Assembly (NCBI GenBank): GCA_964291475.2
Contig: OZ220066.1
Span: forward strand, 1 to 64,000
Source of the DNA: DAOUKH01 sp964291475
Lineage (GTDB): Bacteria > Chloroflexota > Dehalococcoidia > SHYB01
Direction of reading: 5' to 3'
Length of the DNA: 64,000 nucleotides
Part shown: in pieces, positions 25,146-33,634 of the stretch
How positions within the stretch are numbered: position 1 is the stretch's first letter
Layout: each line of letters begins with the position of its first letter
The notes under the pieces: model-generated
The model's input: only the letters and a program-made list of their open reading frames with translations
What the model was told of the DNA's origin: nothing
Databases searched by the model: none
Translations under genes and position numbers: made by a program

Positions 25146-26404
25146 GGTTCTTCCTCCTGCGGCGCGTGCTCGGCCATCAAGAGGCTGACGTCGACGAGGC
25201 GGCGCTTGCCCGCGTAGCGCCTTCGTTCGTACTCCTCCTGGGTGACGTTGCCCGCGGCGAAGGAGGAGTCGAGGGCCGCCAGCGACTCGACGAGGTCCGC
25301 CCGTTCCCGCGCGAGGCCGGTCGGCGTGGAGGGAATGGTTGCCATGCCAAAGGCCGCCGCGGTACGGCGTCTGAGGAAGAAGGCGACCGCGCCCGCCGCT
25401 ATCAACGCGAGCGCGGCGACGGCGGCGTAGCGCAGCGCGGTATCGAAGTCGATGCCGCCGGCGGAGAGGTCGCGGAAGAGGGGCAGGTCGGAGAGCTGGA
25501 GTTCGAAGACCTGCCCCGCCGGGAGGTCGGAGGCGGTGAAGAGGGTGTGCGGCTCGCCGCTGACCTCGACCGGGCCAATCGCCTCAAGCTGAGGACTGTT
25601 CAGCGCGCCGAGGTCGTCGGCCATGAGGACGGTCACGCTGCGCGCGGTGTAGAGGTAGCGCCGCTCCAAGGCCGCCGTCGTTCCGGTGTAGGGGATGGTG
25701 TAGCCGTAGATCATCTCGGACTCGCCAGGGATGACCGGGGCCTTGTTGATCACGCCGCCGGGGACCGCGGCGAACCCGTCGGGGCCGAAGCCGTGGCCGA
25801 GGTTGACGTCGAGGGCGTTCGCGGGCAGCGAGATGCGCGCCGCGCCGCCGTTCTCGGGGTCTTCGAAGAGGTCGCCGACGTAGGTGCGGTCGCCCCGATT
25901 GTCCAGGGTAATGACTTCGAGCACGCCGATGAGGCCGACCTCCTCGTCGAGCGCCGCGATGGCCACGCTGGCCCGATCGATGACGATGTCGGCGTCGGAG
26001 GTGGTCGTCTCCCAGGCGACGACTTCGGTGAAGGATGGAGCGCCGGGGAAGATCTGGACGGCGGGTGAGCGGTAGGCGACGTCGTTGTAGCCCGCCTGGA
26101 CGAAGTACCGCATGTCGGAGTTGACTTCGAGACCCTCGAAGCGGAAGCGGCCCTGGCTGTCGGCCTGCCCGAACCGCTCCTCCTCGCGGGTCATGCGGCG
26201 GAAGGTGAGGAGGGAGAGCGGGGCCGCCCCCGGCTCGCCGCCGTCCTCCGTGCCGTTGACGATGCGGCCTTCAAGCACGCCGTCGAAGGTGCTCTCGGGG
26301 GGCGCCCTGGTCGGCTCTTCCGATTGGGCCCCCGCGGTGAGCGGCGCCGAGGCGGCGACCAGAATGGCCGCGGCAGCCGCCAAGATCATGGCGCGCCGCT
26401 TCAT
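25142..26404 (-). CDS. exported membrane protein of the ccm cluster, unknown
   Basis: 420 residues. A signal peptide covers about 1-26. Residues 40-130 read as a carboxypeptidase-regulatory-like (CnaB/beta-sandwich) domain: DGVLEGRIVNGT, SQGRFRFEGLEV, YFVQAGYNDVAY. A second beta-rich region follows. One transmembrane helix lies near 325-345 (ALRYAAVAALALIAAGAVAFF). A short cytoplasmic region then carries AAGNVTQEEYERRRYAGKRRL, similar to SHOCT-type short C-terminal motifs. It sits between the CcmI-like gene and ccmA with ATGA/GTGA overlaps on both sides, so it is surely co-expressed. A role in cytochrome c maturation is inferred only from location. Confidence 0.7.
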   Translation of the reverse strand: MKRRAMILAAAAAILVAASAPLTAGAQSEEPTRAPPESTFDGVLEGRIVNGTEDGGEPGAAPLSLLTFRRMTREEERFGQADSQGRFRFEGLEVNSDMRYFVQAGYNDVAYRSPAVQIFPGAPSFTEVVAWETTTSDADIVIDRASVAIAALDEEVGLIGVLEVITLDNRGDRTYVGDLFEDPENGGAARISLPANALDVNLGHGFGPDGFAAVPGGVINKAPVIPGESEMIYGYTIPYTGTTAALERRYLYTARSVTVLMADDLGALNSPQLEAIGPVEVSGEPHTLFTASDLPAGQVFELQLSDLPLFRDLSAGGIDFDTALRYAAVAALALIAAGAVAFFLRRRTAAAFGMATIPSTPTGLARERADLVESLAALDSSFAAGNVTQEEYERRRYAGKRRLVDVSLLMAEHAPQEEEP

Positions 26405-26769
26405 GGCCGGTGCTCCGTGTCATGATCTTCGGTGGGTGCCGCTTCGGCGCGGGCGCGCTCGACTTCCCGCTCGACGTCGTCGGGCAGCGCGCCGGCGCGG
26501 GCGTCGAGGGCCTTGTAGATCTCGACGGCTTCGCGCTCGTAGCCGGAGCGCAGCGAGCGGTAGTCGCGGTCGGAGAGATTGCCGAGGCGGTTGTCGTATT
26601 CGAGGTCGCGCAGGGCGCGGAGGAGGGTGTCGCGGCTGTCGAGGATGCGCTGGACGTCGCTGTCGGTGGTGACCGGCGGTGCGCCCCTTCGCCGCGTCCG
26701 GGCCAGCAACGGGTAGGAGATAGCGGCCAGCGCGGCCAGGACGAGGAGGATGGCGACGACCAAGGACAT
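26401..26769 (-). CDS. CcmI-like short membrane protein
   Basis: 122 residues: one N-terminal transmembrane helix (about 3-22), then a charged helical region with LRALRDLEYDNRLGNLSDRDYRSLRSGYE-like sequence at about 50-78. That is the pattern of the cytoplasmic loop of CcmI, but the TPR region of full CcmI is absent. It overlaps the next gene as ATGA and follows ccmH after two bases. It may scaffold the CcmFH complex. Confidence 0.6.
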   Translation of the reverse strand: MSLVVAILLVLAALAAISYPLLARTRRRGAPPVTTDSDVQRILDSRDTLLRALRDLEYDNRLGNLSDRDYRSLRSGYEREAVEIYKALDARAGALPDDVEREVERARAEAAPTEDHDTEHRP

Positions 26770-26771
26770 CG

Positions 26772-27281
26772 TCAGACTCCGAGCTCGAGGTCGCGGCGCA
26801 GCCGTTCGCGGTAGGGCTCGACCTCGGGGTCAAGCGGCGGCTCGTCGCGCGGGGCGCTCTGGTCGTGGGGCGGCTCGTCATTGCCCGCCGCCGCTTGCCT
26901 GCGCCGCAGCAGCCCGTAGACGACGGCGGCGCCGAGCGCGATCGCCACTCCGGGGGTCCACCACACCAGGGAGTAGAAGCCGGTCCGCGGCGGGTTGCGC
27001 AGCACGCCGGGACCGTAGCGGTCTTCGAAGAATCGCAGGACTTCGGCCTCGTCCCGGCCCTCCGCGAGCAGGTTGGCGATGGTGTCCTTCATGCCGACCG
27101 CGACTTGGGAGTTGGACTCGGCGACGGACTGGCCCTGGCAGACGGGGCATTGCAGCCGGTCGGCGATGCGCCGCACCTCGGTGGCCTCGGTGTAGCCGAG
27201 GGCCGCCGGCGCGCCGATGACGGCGGCAAGGATTGCGCCAATAGCGGCGATGCGGACGAGTCTCTGTGCGAGGGCCGTCAT
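26772..27281 (-). CDS. ccmH: cytochrome c maturation thiol protein CcmH (CcmL type)
   Basis: 169 residues. An N-terminal signal/anchor helix (about 8-29) leads to the CXXC-containing domain LQCPVCQGQS (Cys45, Cys48), the family hallmark. A second transmembrane helix lies near 105-125 and a cytosolic tail follows. It keeps the apocytochrome c CXXCH cysteines reduced and presents them to CcmF. The ATG overlaps the end of ccmF (ATGA). Its partner reductant would be the Sec lipoprotein, by analogy with CcmG; this is inference. Confidence 0.92.
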   Translation of the reverse strand: MTALAQRLVRIAAIGAILAAVIGAPAALGYTEATEVRRIADRLQCPVCQGQSVAESNSQVAVGMKDTIANLLAEGRDEAEVLRFFEDRYGPGVLRNPPRTGFYSLVWWTPGVAIALGAAVVYGLLRRRQAAAGNDEPPHDQSAPRDEPPLDPEVEPYRERLRRDLELGV

Positions 27282-29275
27282 CGCCGGGCCTCCTCCAACT
27301 CGGCGGGCGGCGGGCCGGTCGAGCGGCCCGCACCGGTCGGCGCCGGCCAAAGGGCGACGGCGGTGCCGATGAGGAAGACGACGCCCCCTACCCACAGCCA
27401 CATCACGAGCGGGTTCACGAACATGAGGAAGGTCGCGGCTTGGTCGTCCCAGGCGGCGAGCAGGACGTAGAGGTCTTCCTTCATCGTGGTGCGGATCGCG
27501 ATCTGGGTGGTCGGCTGGCTCTCCTGGCCGTCGTAGACGACCCGGCGGGGGTGCACCTCGTCCCAGAACTCGCCGTCCTTGAAGACGGTGAGGGTGGCCT
27601 CGGTGACGTCGTTGTCGACGCCGCGCCGCTCGGTGATTCCGTCGTACCTGAGCTGATAGTCGCCGATCACGGCCACCTCGCCGGTGCGGAGGGTGACGTC
27701 GAGGTCCTGCTGGTGCAGCTCGACGCCGATGACGCCGAGGGCGACGAGCAGGATGCCCGCGTGGACGATGTAGCCGCCGTAGCGCCGGCGGTTGCGGGTC
27801 ACCATCGACGTCAGCGCGGCGGGGACCGCCTCGCCCGACACCGCCCGCCTCGCGCGGACGCCCCGATAGTACTCGAGCGCGATCACGCCGAAGACGAAGG
27901 CCACGGCGGTCAGGCCGGCGAGCGACCAGGGGTTGGTGACTCCCAGCGCGGCGATGAGAAAGACGAGCCACAGCGCCGCCCCGATGAGGGGCGTGCGGAA
28001 ATTGCGCTTGATTACGTCCCACGTCGTGCGCCGCCAGGCGAGCAGCGGCCCGACGCCCATCAGCACCAGCAGGACGAGGAAGAGCGGGCCGTTCACCTTC
28101 TCGTAGAAGGGCGCGCCGACGGTGATCTTGGAGCCGTTGTAGACCTCGGTGAGGAGAGGGAAGACGGTGCCCCAAAAGGTCGCGAAGGCGATCCCCACGA
28201 AGAGGAGGTTGTTGAGGAGGAAGCCGGACTCCTTCGACACGGCGGAGTCGAAGCGGCGGCCCGAGTCGATGTCCTGGGCGCGGGTGAAGAAGAGGAAGAG
28301 CGAGACGGCGAGGCTGAAGCCGAGGAAGGCGAGGAAGCTCGGCCCCAGGGCCGACGTAGCGAAGTTATGCACGGAGTCGAGGAGCCCGCCCCGCACCACG
28401 AGCGTGCCGAAGATGCAGAGGAGGAAGGTCGCGAGGATGAGCAGCATGTTCCACCGGCGGAGCAGGCCGCGGCGCTCCTCGACCATGATCGAGTGCATGA
28501 AGGCGGTGCCGGTGAGCCAGGGGAGGAAGGCGACGTTCTCGACGGGGTCCCAGTTCCAGAACCCGCCCCATCCCAAGACGTGATAGGCCCACCACGCCCC
28601 GAGCATTAGCCCGATGCTGTGGATCAGCCATGCGCTGAGGAGCCAGGGCCGGGCCGCGCGCAGCCACTGGCTGTCCGTCCGACGCGAGATCATGGCGCCG
28701 ATCGCCAGCGCGAAGGGTATCGTCCATGCCATGTAGCCGAAGAGCAGGAACGGCGGGTGGATGAGGAAGCCGGGGTCGCGGAGGAGGGCGTTGACGCCCT
28801 GCCCGTCGGTGAGCGGGATGGGGAGCCGCTCGAAGGGGTTGGAGAGAAAAACGAGGACGACGAGGAAGAAGACCTGCACCGTCATCATCGCGCCGATGGC
28901 CCAGGGCATGACCTGGTGCAGGCGGTCGCGGTTCACGTAGACGGCCAGGCCGGAGAAGATCGCCAGCCCCGTCGCCCAGACGAGGAGCGAACCCGCCTGG
29001 CCTCCGTAGAGGCCGGCGAGGTCGAAGTACCACGGCTGCGCGATGGAGGAGTTGCCCACGACGTAGACCACGCCGAAGTCGTGGCTTACCAGCAGGTAGG
29101 CGAGCACGCCGATCGCGGTCAGCATCGTGCCGGTGACGACGTAGACCGCGTTGCGGGCGCTCGCCAGGGTGGCGGGGTTGTTCTGGCGGAGACCGATCGG
29201 CGCCGCGAAGGCCGCGTAGGCCGCGGCGACGATGGCGACTACCAGCGCGACGAAGCCGATGTCCGAGGCGTGCAC
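27278..29275 (-). CDS. ccmF: cytochrome c heme lyase CcmF
   Basis: Large membrane protein of 665 residues with about 13-15 transmembrane helices. The heme-handling WWD motif GWGGFWNWDPVEN lies at 235-247, with conserved histidines around it (His173 in LIHPPFLLFG). It joins heme to apocytochrome c. The start is GTG (29275), nine bases after the ccmE stop. Confidence 0.95.
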   Translation of the reverse strand: MHASDIGFVALVVAIVAAAYAAFAAPIGLRQNNPATLASARNAVYVVTGTMLTAIGVLAYLLVSHDFGVVYVVGNSSIAQPWYFDLAGLYGGQAGSLLVWATGLAIFSGLAVYVNRDRLHQVMPWAIGAMMTVQVFFLVVLVFLSNPFERLPIPLTDGQGVNALLRDPGFLIHPPFLLFGYMAWTIPFALAIGAMISRRTDSQWLRAARPWLLSAWLIHSIGLMLGAWWAYHVLGWGGFWNWDPVENVAFLPWLTGTAFMHSIMVEERRGLLRRWNMLLILATFLLCIFGTLVVRGGLLDSVHNFATSALGPSFLAFLGFSLAVSLFLFFTRAQDIDSGRRFDSAVSKESGFLLNNLLFVGIAFATFWGTVFPLLTEVYNGSKITVGAPFYEKVNGPLFLVLLVLMGVGPLLAWRRTTWDVIKRNFRTPLIGAALWLVFLIAALGVTNPWSLAGLTAVAFVFGVIALEYYRGVRARRAVSGEAVPAALTSMVTRNRRRYGGYIVHAGILLVALGVIGVELHQQDLDVTLRTGEVAVIGDYQLRYDGITERRGVDNDVTEATLTVFKDGEFWDEVHPRRVVYDGQESQPTTQIAIRTTMKEDLYVLLAAWDDQAATFLMFVNPLVMWLWVGGVVFLIGTAVALWPAPTGAGRSTGPPPAELEEARR

Positions 29276-29284
29276 CGGGCTCCC

Positions 29285-29755
29285 TTACCTCTCGACGGGC
29301 GCGTGGGTCGACCCGGGCTCGGCGACTTGGAACTCCGGCGGGTGCTGCGCGATGAGGTTGCTGGCGTAGAAGATGCCGTCGCGGCGCCACTCGCCCTCGA
29401 CGATGACGTCGACCTCGTCGTCGAAGATGTCGGGGACCACTCCCCGGTAGTGAACGGGCAGCGTGTTCGCGACCTCGTTGTGATAGATGGTGAAGGAGAG
29501 GTTGTTCTCGGCGTCCTTCTCGATGGACCCCTCGAGCACGCGGCCGCCGACGCGCCGCCGGTCTTCCACCGCCTGAGGGTCGGACTTGAGCTCGTCGACG
29601 GTGTTGTAGTAGGTCAGCGCGTCGCCGAGGTTGGTGACGATCAGCGCCGCCACGGCGACGACGATCACGACAATGCCCGCGAGCACCTTCTTGTTGGCGC
29701 GGCGATACCACCCCAACGGGCCGGTCGCGCTGTCCATTGGCGGCTGCGTCGTCAT
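29285..29755 (-). CDS. ccmE: heme chaperone CcmE (HxxxF variant)
   Basis: 156-residue membrane-anchored OB-fold protein. The anchor helix is about 24-42. The covalent heme His is His138 in NLIAQHPPEFQ. The family motif HxxxY becomes H-x-x-x-F here (Phe142). In E. coli the Tyr coordinates heme iron, so iron ligation should differ. The rest of the OB-fold (RRVGGRVLEGSIEKD, VHYRGVVPDIFDDEVDVIVEG) is normal. Its ATG is immediately after the CopD-like gene stop. Confidence 0.92.
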   Translation of the reverse strand: MTTQPPMDSATGPLGWYRRANKKVLAGIVVIVVAVAALIVTNLGDALTYYNTVDELKSDPQAVEDRRRVGGRVLEGSIEKDAENNLSFTIYHNEVANTLPVHYRGVVPDIFDDEVDVIVEGEWRRDGIFYASNLIAQHPPEFQVAEPGSTHAPVER

Positions 29756-30322
29756 CTAGACCGCCGTCGCCAGGGTGCCCTCATAGACGTGCACCAGCAG
29801 CATCGAGAGGAGGAACGCGGCGAGCCCCAGCATCAGAATGACGCGGGACGGGGAGAGCCAGGCGCGAAGGGTCCCGCCGGTCCGCGTCGTGTCGGTGATG
29901 GACGGCTCGGCGGGCGCCGTCTTGGGTCTGCGCCAAGGCCGGCCGCCGCGGGTTCCGAGGTCGCGGGCCATGAGGAGCATGATGAGGAAGGCGAAGAGCT
30001 TGAGTCCGAGCACCACGTAGTACGTGGTGCTGGCGGGAAGCGAGGAGAGCCGGTCGAAGGTGATGACGACGCCGGTGACGATCAGGGCGAGGATGGAGAC
30101 GTCGACGACGTCGCGGAAGCGGCGGTTGACCGCCGGTTCGAGGATGGAGCGGGAGTCGGCGGCGCCGGGGATGGACAGCGAAGGCCGGAGAACGAGCAGG
30201 TAAAAGATGCTTCCCCCCACCCACACGACCGCCGCTATCGCGTGAATCCAGCGGATAACGGCTAGGAGTATGTCGACGCCGTCCAAGGCCTTTCGAGCCC
30301 TCGCGGCCCTCCTGCGCTCCAT
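29756..30322 (-). CDS. CopD-like membrane protein
   Basis: 188 residues with four hydrophobic segments: IRWIHAIAAVVWVGGSIFYLLVL near 23-45 (the CopD domain start, with an R-W-x-H), VVDVSILALIVTGVVITFD, YYVVLGLKLFAFLIMLLMA and a C-terminal helix. CopD-family proteins are linked to copper handling or to cytochrome b561-like functions. First gene of the ccm cluster, stop directly adjoining the ccmE start. Start codon 30322 has no clear ribosome site, so an internal start cannot be excluded. Confidence 0.75.
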   Translation of the reverse strand: MERRRAARARKALDGVDILLAVIRWIHAIAAVVWVGGSIFYLLVLRPSLSIPGAADSRSILEPAVNRRFRDVVDVSILALIVTGVVITFDRLSSLPASTTYYVVLGLKLFAFLIMLLMARDLGTRGGRPWRRPKTAPAEPSITDTTRTGGTLRAWLSPSRVILMLGLAAFLLSMLLVHVYEGTLATAV

Positions 30323-30468
30323 GACGAGGACGATGGAATGTTACGAGTTTCACAAGCTTCAGTCAAGGAGTCGTACAGGTTTGAGACGGGGATTCGTCGA
30401 GGGGAAAGGGCGTGTAGAATCCTTGTGCCGCGCGGCCACAGGGGGCCGCGACGCGCGCCGGAGGCGAC

Positions 30469-31365
30469 ATGACGACACGGCTGTTCCGTTGGACCGACCT
30501 CGAAGGATACGCCGGCGTCGTCGCCGCCTCGGGACGTCCGTACACGGCGCAGCTCGCCGAGGAGTACCTGCGCCAGCCGAACCTCTCCCCGGAACGCGAC
30601 TGCTTCGTCGTTGACGGCGACGAGCGGCTGGAAGGCTTCACGCTCGTGGTGCCCGAGCCTGCCCTGGGCCGGGTGATCGTCGAAGGGTCGGTGCGGCCCG
30701 ACGCGCGGGGGCGGGGACACGGCCGGGCGCTGCTCGCCGCGGCGCTCGACCACGGCCGGACGCTGGGCGCCGGTATCGCCCATGCCTCCGCCTTGCCCGT
30801 GCAGATGGATGCGCTGCGCCTCTTCCAAGCGGCCGGCTTCGAGGAGGTCAAGCGCCAGTGGCAGATGCGGCTCGACCTCGGCGACTTCGTTCTCCGGGAG
30901 GTCGACACCGCCTACGAGACCGCCGAGATGCGGCCCGGCGAAGAGTCGATCATGACCGGCTTACAGAATGCCGCGTTCGGCGAGAGCTGGGGCTTCGCTC
31001 CCAACGTCCCCGAGGAGATCGCCTACCGCGTCCGCATGGCGGGGTCGGCGCCCAGCGACGTGCTCCTGCTCCGCGTCGACGGCGAGCCCGCCGCCTATTG
31101 CTGGACGCGGCTCGAGCCCATGCCCGCCGGCAGCCCCCTGGGCATCATTTGGATGATCGGCTCCGACCCCGCCAAGCGCGGTCTCGGTCTTGGCCGCGCC
31201 ATGATCAACGAGAGCATCCGCGCCCTGATGGACCGCGGCGCCGGGGCCATCGAGCTGACGGTCTACGCCGACAACGACCCCGCCGTGGGGCTCTACCGCT
31301 CCGTCGGCTTCCGGCACAAGCACGACATCATCTGGTGCGAGAAGGCCCTCGCGGCGAGCGGGTGA
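30469..31365 (+). CDS. double-GNAT acetyltransferase (MshD-like)
   Basis: 298 residues with two GNAT domains in tandem. The first has GSVRPDARGRGHGRALLAAAL (acetyl-CoA loop R-G-x-G-x-G/A) at about 71-92, the second WMIGSDPAKRGLGLGRAMI around 225-245, with ADNDPAVGLYRSVGF near the end. Two GNAT repeats are the architecture of mycothiol synthase MshD. The next gene is an MshA-like glycosyltransferase on the opposite strand, but mycothiol synthesis has not been shown outside Actinobacteria and no MshB/MshC is present. Substrate therefore unknown. A TAGAAT box precedes the gene at 30415-30420. Confidence 0.8.
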   Translation: MTTRLFRWTDLEGYAGVVAASGRPYTAQLAEEYLRQPNLSPERDCFVVDGDERLEGFTLVVPEPALGRVIVEGSVRPDARGRGHGRALLAAALDHGRTLGAGIAHASALPVQMDALRLFQAAGFEEVKRQWQMRLDLGDFVLREVDTAYETAEMRPGEESIMTGLQNAAFGESWGFAPNVPEEIAYRVRMAGSAPSDVLLLRVDGEPAAYCWTRLEPMPAGSPLGIIWMIGSDPAKRGLGLGRAMINESIRALMDRGAGAIELTVYADNDPAVGLYRSVGFRHKHDIIWCEKALAASG

Positions 31366-31390
31366 CGGGAAGCGGCGGGCGGACCAGGGG

Positions 31391-32626
31391 CTAGGACTCG
31401 CAGAGGACCGCCTGCATCAACCGCAGGGTGCCGCCCAGGGCCTGATCGTAGGCTTCCTCCAAGCGGTCGGCGACCATCGCCCACGTCCAGTTCTGCGCCG
31501 CCTCGTAGGCGGCCCGCCCCAGCGAGTCGCGCAGCAGGTCGTTGCCCAGCAGCAGGTCGAGCCTCTCGGCGTAGGGCTCCGGGCAGTGCCAGGGCACGAG
31601 GTAGCCCGTCTTGCCGTCGATGATGGTGGCCTGGAGCCCGCCGACCCGCGCCGCGATGACCGGCGTGCCGCAGGCCATGGCTTCGAGCGGTACGAGGCCG
31701 AACGTCTCGTAGAAGGAGGGGGCGACGCACACGTCGGCGGCGCTGTAGTAGAGGGGGAGCCGCCGCTGCTCGACGGTCCCCGCGAAGATCAGCCTCGCCG
31801 CGATGCCGAGACCCTCGGCCATCGTGCGGAGCCGCTGCTGCTCCGAGTCGTCGTCCGAGCCGCCGATGATGACGATCCGGTAGTCGCTGCCGCCTTCCAT
31901 GGCCGCGGCGGCTCTGAGCAGGACGTCGATGCCCTTGATCGGCTCCATCCTGCCGACGAAGAGGATGATCTTGTCCGCGTCGAGGCCGAGCTCTCGGCGC
32001 GCCTCCGCCCGGTCGGTAGGCTTGAAGACGCCGCGGTCGAAGCCGCAGGGGACGACGTGGGTCTTGCCCGCATCGGCCCGGTAGAGACGCAGGAGCTGCT
32101 CGCGCTCGTGCGGGCTCGCGGTGACCAAGGTGTCGGCATTGGCCGCGATCTCGTGCTCGGTCGCCAGGCGCTGCTCGGCGTCGCCGCCGCCGGTCCCGCT
32201 CCGGACTAGGCGCTGCACTTCGCCGAGCGTGTGGAAGCTCGATACCACGGGGACGTTCCACCGCCGTCCCAGTTCGAGCGCCGTCGGCCCCGAGAGCCAG
32301 TAGTGGCTGTGGACGAGATCGTAGGAGAGGGCATGCGCCGCGACGTAGTCGCTCAAGGCCTGCGTGAACGTGGGGAGGCGGCGGTAGAGGTCCTTCTTCG
32401 CCTCGTCGGGGGGCCCTGCGTCGAGGTGAATCAGGCGGGCGCCCGGGCCCAGTTCGATGACGGTCGGGTCGCTCGGGTCATGCGTCCGGGTGAAGATGTC
32501 GACGCAGACCCCGCGCCGTCCGAGCTCTGTGGCGGCCTCGCGGAGGAAGACGTTCATGCCGCCGGCGTCTTTCTGACCGAGCCGGGCGACGGGGCATCCG
32601 TGGACGCTGATGAAGGCGATGCGCAA
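31391..32626 (-). CDS. GT4 glycosyltransferase (MshA/sucrose-phosphate-synthase-like)
   Basis: 411 residues, GT-B fold. The N-terminus has KDAGGMNVFLREAATELGRRG and DLVHSHYWLSGP, shared with D-inositol-3-phosphate glycosyltransferase MshA and sucrose-phosphate synthases. The C-terminal nucleotide-sugar half has FVGRMEPIKGIDVLLRA and the E-x7-E motif YETFGLVPLEAMACGTPV. TTG start at 32626 with GGAG. It is convergent with the MshD-like gene. It transfers UDP- or ADP-linked sugar; the acceptor is not known. Confidence 0.85.
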   Translation of the reverse strand: MRIAFISVHGCPVARLGQKDAGGMNVFLREAATELGRRGVCVDIFTRTHDPSDPTVIELGPGARLIHLDAGPPDEAKKDLYRRLPTFTQALSDYVAAHALSYDLVHSHYWLSGPTALELGRRWNVPVVSSFHTLGEVQRLVRSGTGGGDAEQRLATEHEIAANADTLVTASPHEREQLLRLYRADAGKTHVVPCGFDRGVFKPTDRAEARRELGLDADKIILFVGRMEPIKGIDVLLRAAAAMEGGSDYRIVIIGGSDDDSEQQRLRTMAEGLGIAARLIFAGTVEQRRLPLYYSAADVCVAPSFYETFGLVPLEAMACGTPVIAARVGGLQATIIDGKTGYLVPWHCPEPYAERLDLLLGNDLLRDSLGRAAYEAAQNWTWAMVADRLEEAYDQALGGTLRLMQAVLCES

Positions 32627-32659
32627 AGAGGACTCCGAGCTAGACGTTACACCAGGGCG

Positions 32660-33634
32660 TCAACGTGACACCAGCAGTTTCATGAGGCGGTCGCCGCCGC
32701 CGCCGAGGTCGAACTTGTACGGCTCCGCTCCGCGGAGGAAGTGAAAGACCTCGCGGCCCTCGTCGATCGCGTCCTTCAGCGCCAGCACCTTGAGCATGAG
32801 TCCGGCGCTGAGTGAGGCGAAGCGGGGCTCGTAGCCGCTGTTGTAGAGATAGTAGGCGTTGCCGTAGTCGAAGCAAAGGGAGGCGGCGGCGGTCGCGCCG
32901 TCGATTTCGAGGAAGAAGAGCTTGAGCCAGCCTTGGCCGTGCAAGGCGGCGGCGAGTTCGAGGAAGAACCGCTCCCGGTCCTCGGTGAGGAATTCGGCTT
33001 TGTCCTCGTTGCTCTTCCGCGCGAGGTCGAGAAAGATGGGCATGGCGTCGCCCAGGCCGGACTCGGCGGCGGCGTCGTAGACCCGCACCTCGCCCGCCGA
33101 CATGAGGCGGCGGAGCTTGCGCCGTACCTCGTGGCGGTCCTTCTTCGGCAGGCCGCCGAGGTAGGTGTCCCAGTCGCCGTCGAGCGACCGCGACGGGCTC
33201 TCCTCGTCGAACGACTGCTGCACCGTCCACCCGCGCTCGGAGGCGACCGCGGGCAGCCCTTCGAGGGTGGCTGATCCCTCGGGGATTCCTTCGAGTCGAA
33301 GACTGCTCCATTCGAGCGTGTCCAGGTGCTGGACGACGGCTTTGAGCACGGCCTGTTCGAAGCCCGGCGCCATGGTGACTTCGTGGTGGTCGCAGAGGTC
33401 GGACCCTCCGATAAAGGCGATGGCGCCGGCGGAACTCATGAGCGGGGCGACGCCGATAAGATCACCGCCATCGCGCACCGAGAGCAAGTGCAGGTCCTCG
33501 CCGGAGGCGCAGCTCGACCACCATGCGCCGAGCCATGCGGGTGTCGTGAATACGCCGCCGCCGGAGCGCCGGTTCAGCTGCTCCCATTCCTCCGAAAGCG
33601 AGGAGAAGTCCTCCCGGCGGACCTCCAGACTCAC
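32660..33634 (-). CDS. FemAB/CelD-like acyltransferase (GNAT fold)
   Basis: 324 residues with the BcsL/CelD (FemAB-like double GNAT) fold: WEQLNRRSGGGVFTTPAWLGAWW in the N-terminal part, the middle LGGLPKKDRHEVRRKLRRL, and a C-terminal YNSGYEPRFASLSAGLMLKVLAL with VFHFLRGAEPYKFDLG. These proteins act in cell-envelope polysaccharide or peptidoglycan acylation; the substrate is unknown. Start is GTG (33634), overlapping the folE stop as GTGA; the longer frame into folE is a shadow. Confidence 0.82.
   Translation of the reverse strand: MSLEVRREDFSSLSEEWEQLNRRSGGGVFTTPAWLGAWWSSCASGEDLHLLSVRDGGDLIGVAPLMSSAGAIAFIGGSDLCDHHEVTMAPGFEQAVLKAVVQHLDTLEWSSLRLEGIPEGSATLEGLPAVASERGWTVQQSFDEESPSRSLDGDWDTYLGGLPKKDRHEVRRKLRRLMSAGEVRVYDAAAESGLGDAMPIFLDLARKSNEDKAEFLTEDRERFFLELAAALHGQGWLKLFFLEIDGATAAASLCFDYGNAYYLYNSGYEPRFASLSAGLMLKVLALKDAIDEGREVFHFLRGAEPYKFDLGGGGDRLMKLLVSR

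Noticed and set aside
30469..32626. Calling a mycothiol biosynthesis operon
   Set aside because: Genes are convergent, MshB/MshC are absent and similarity is at family level only.
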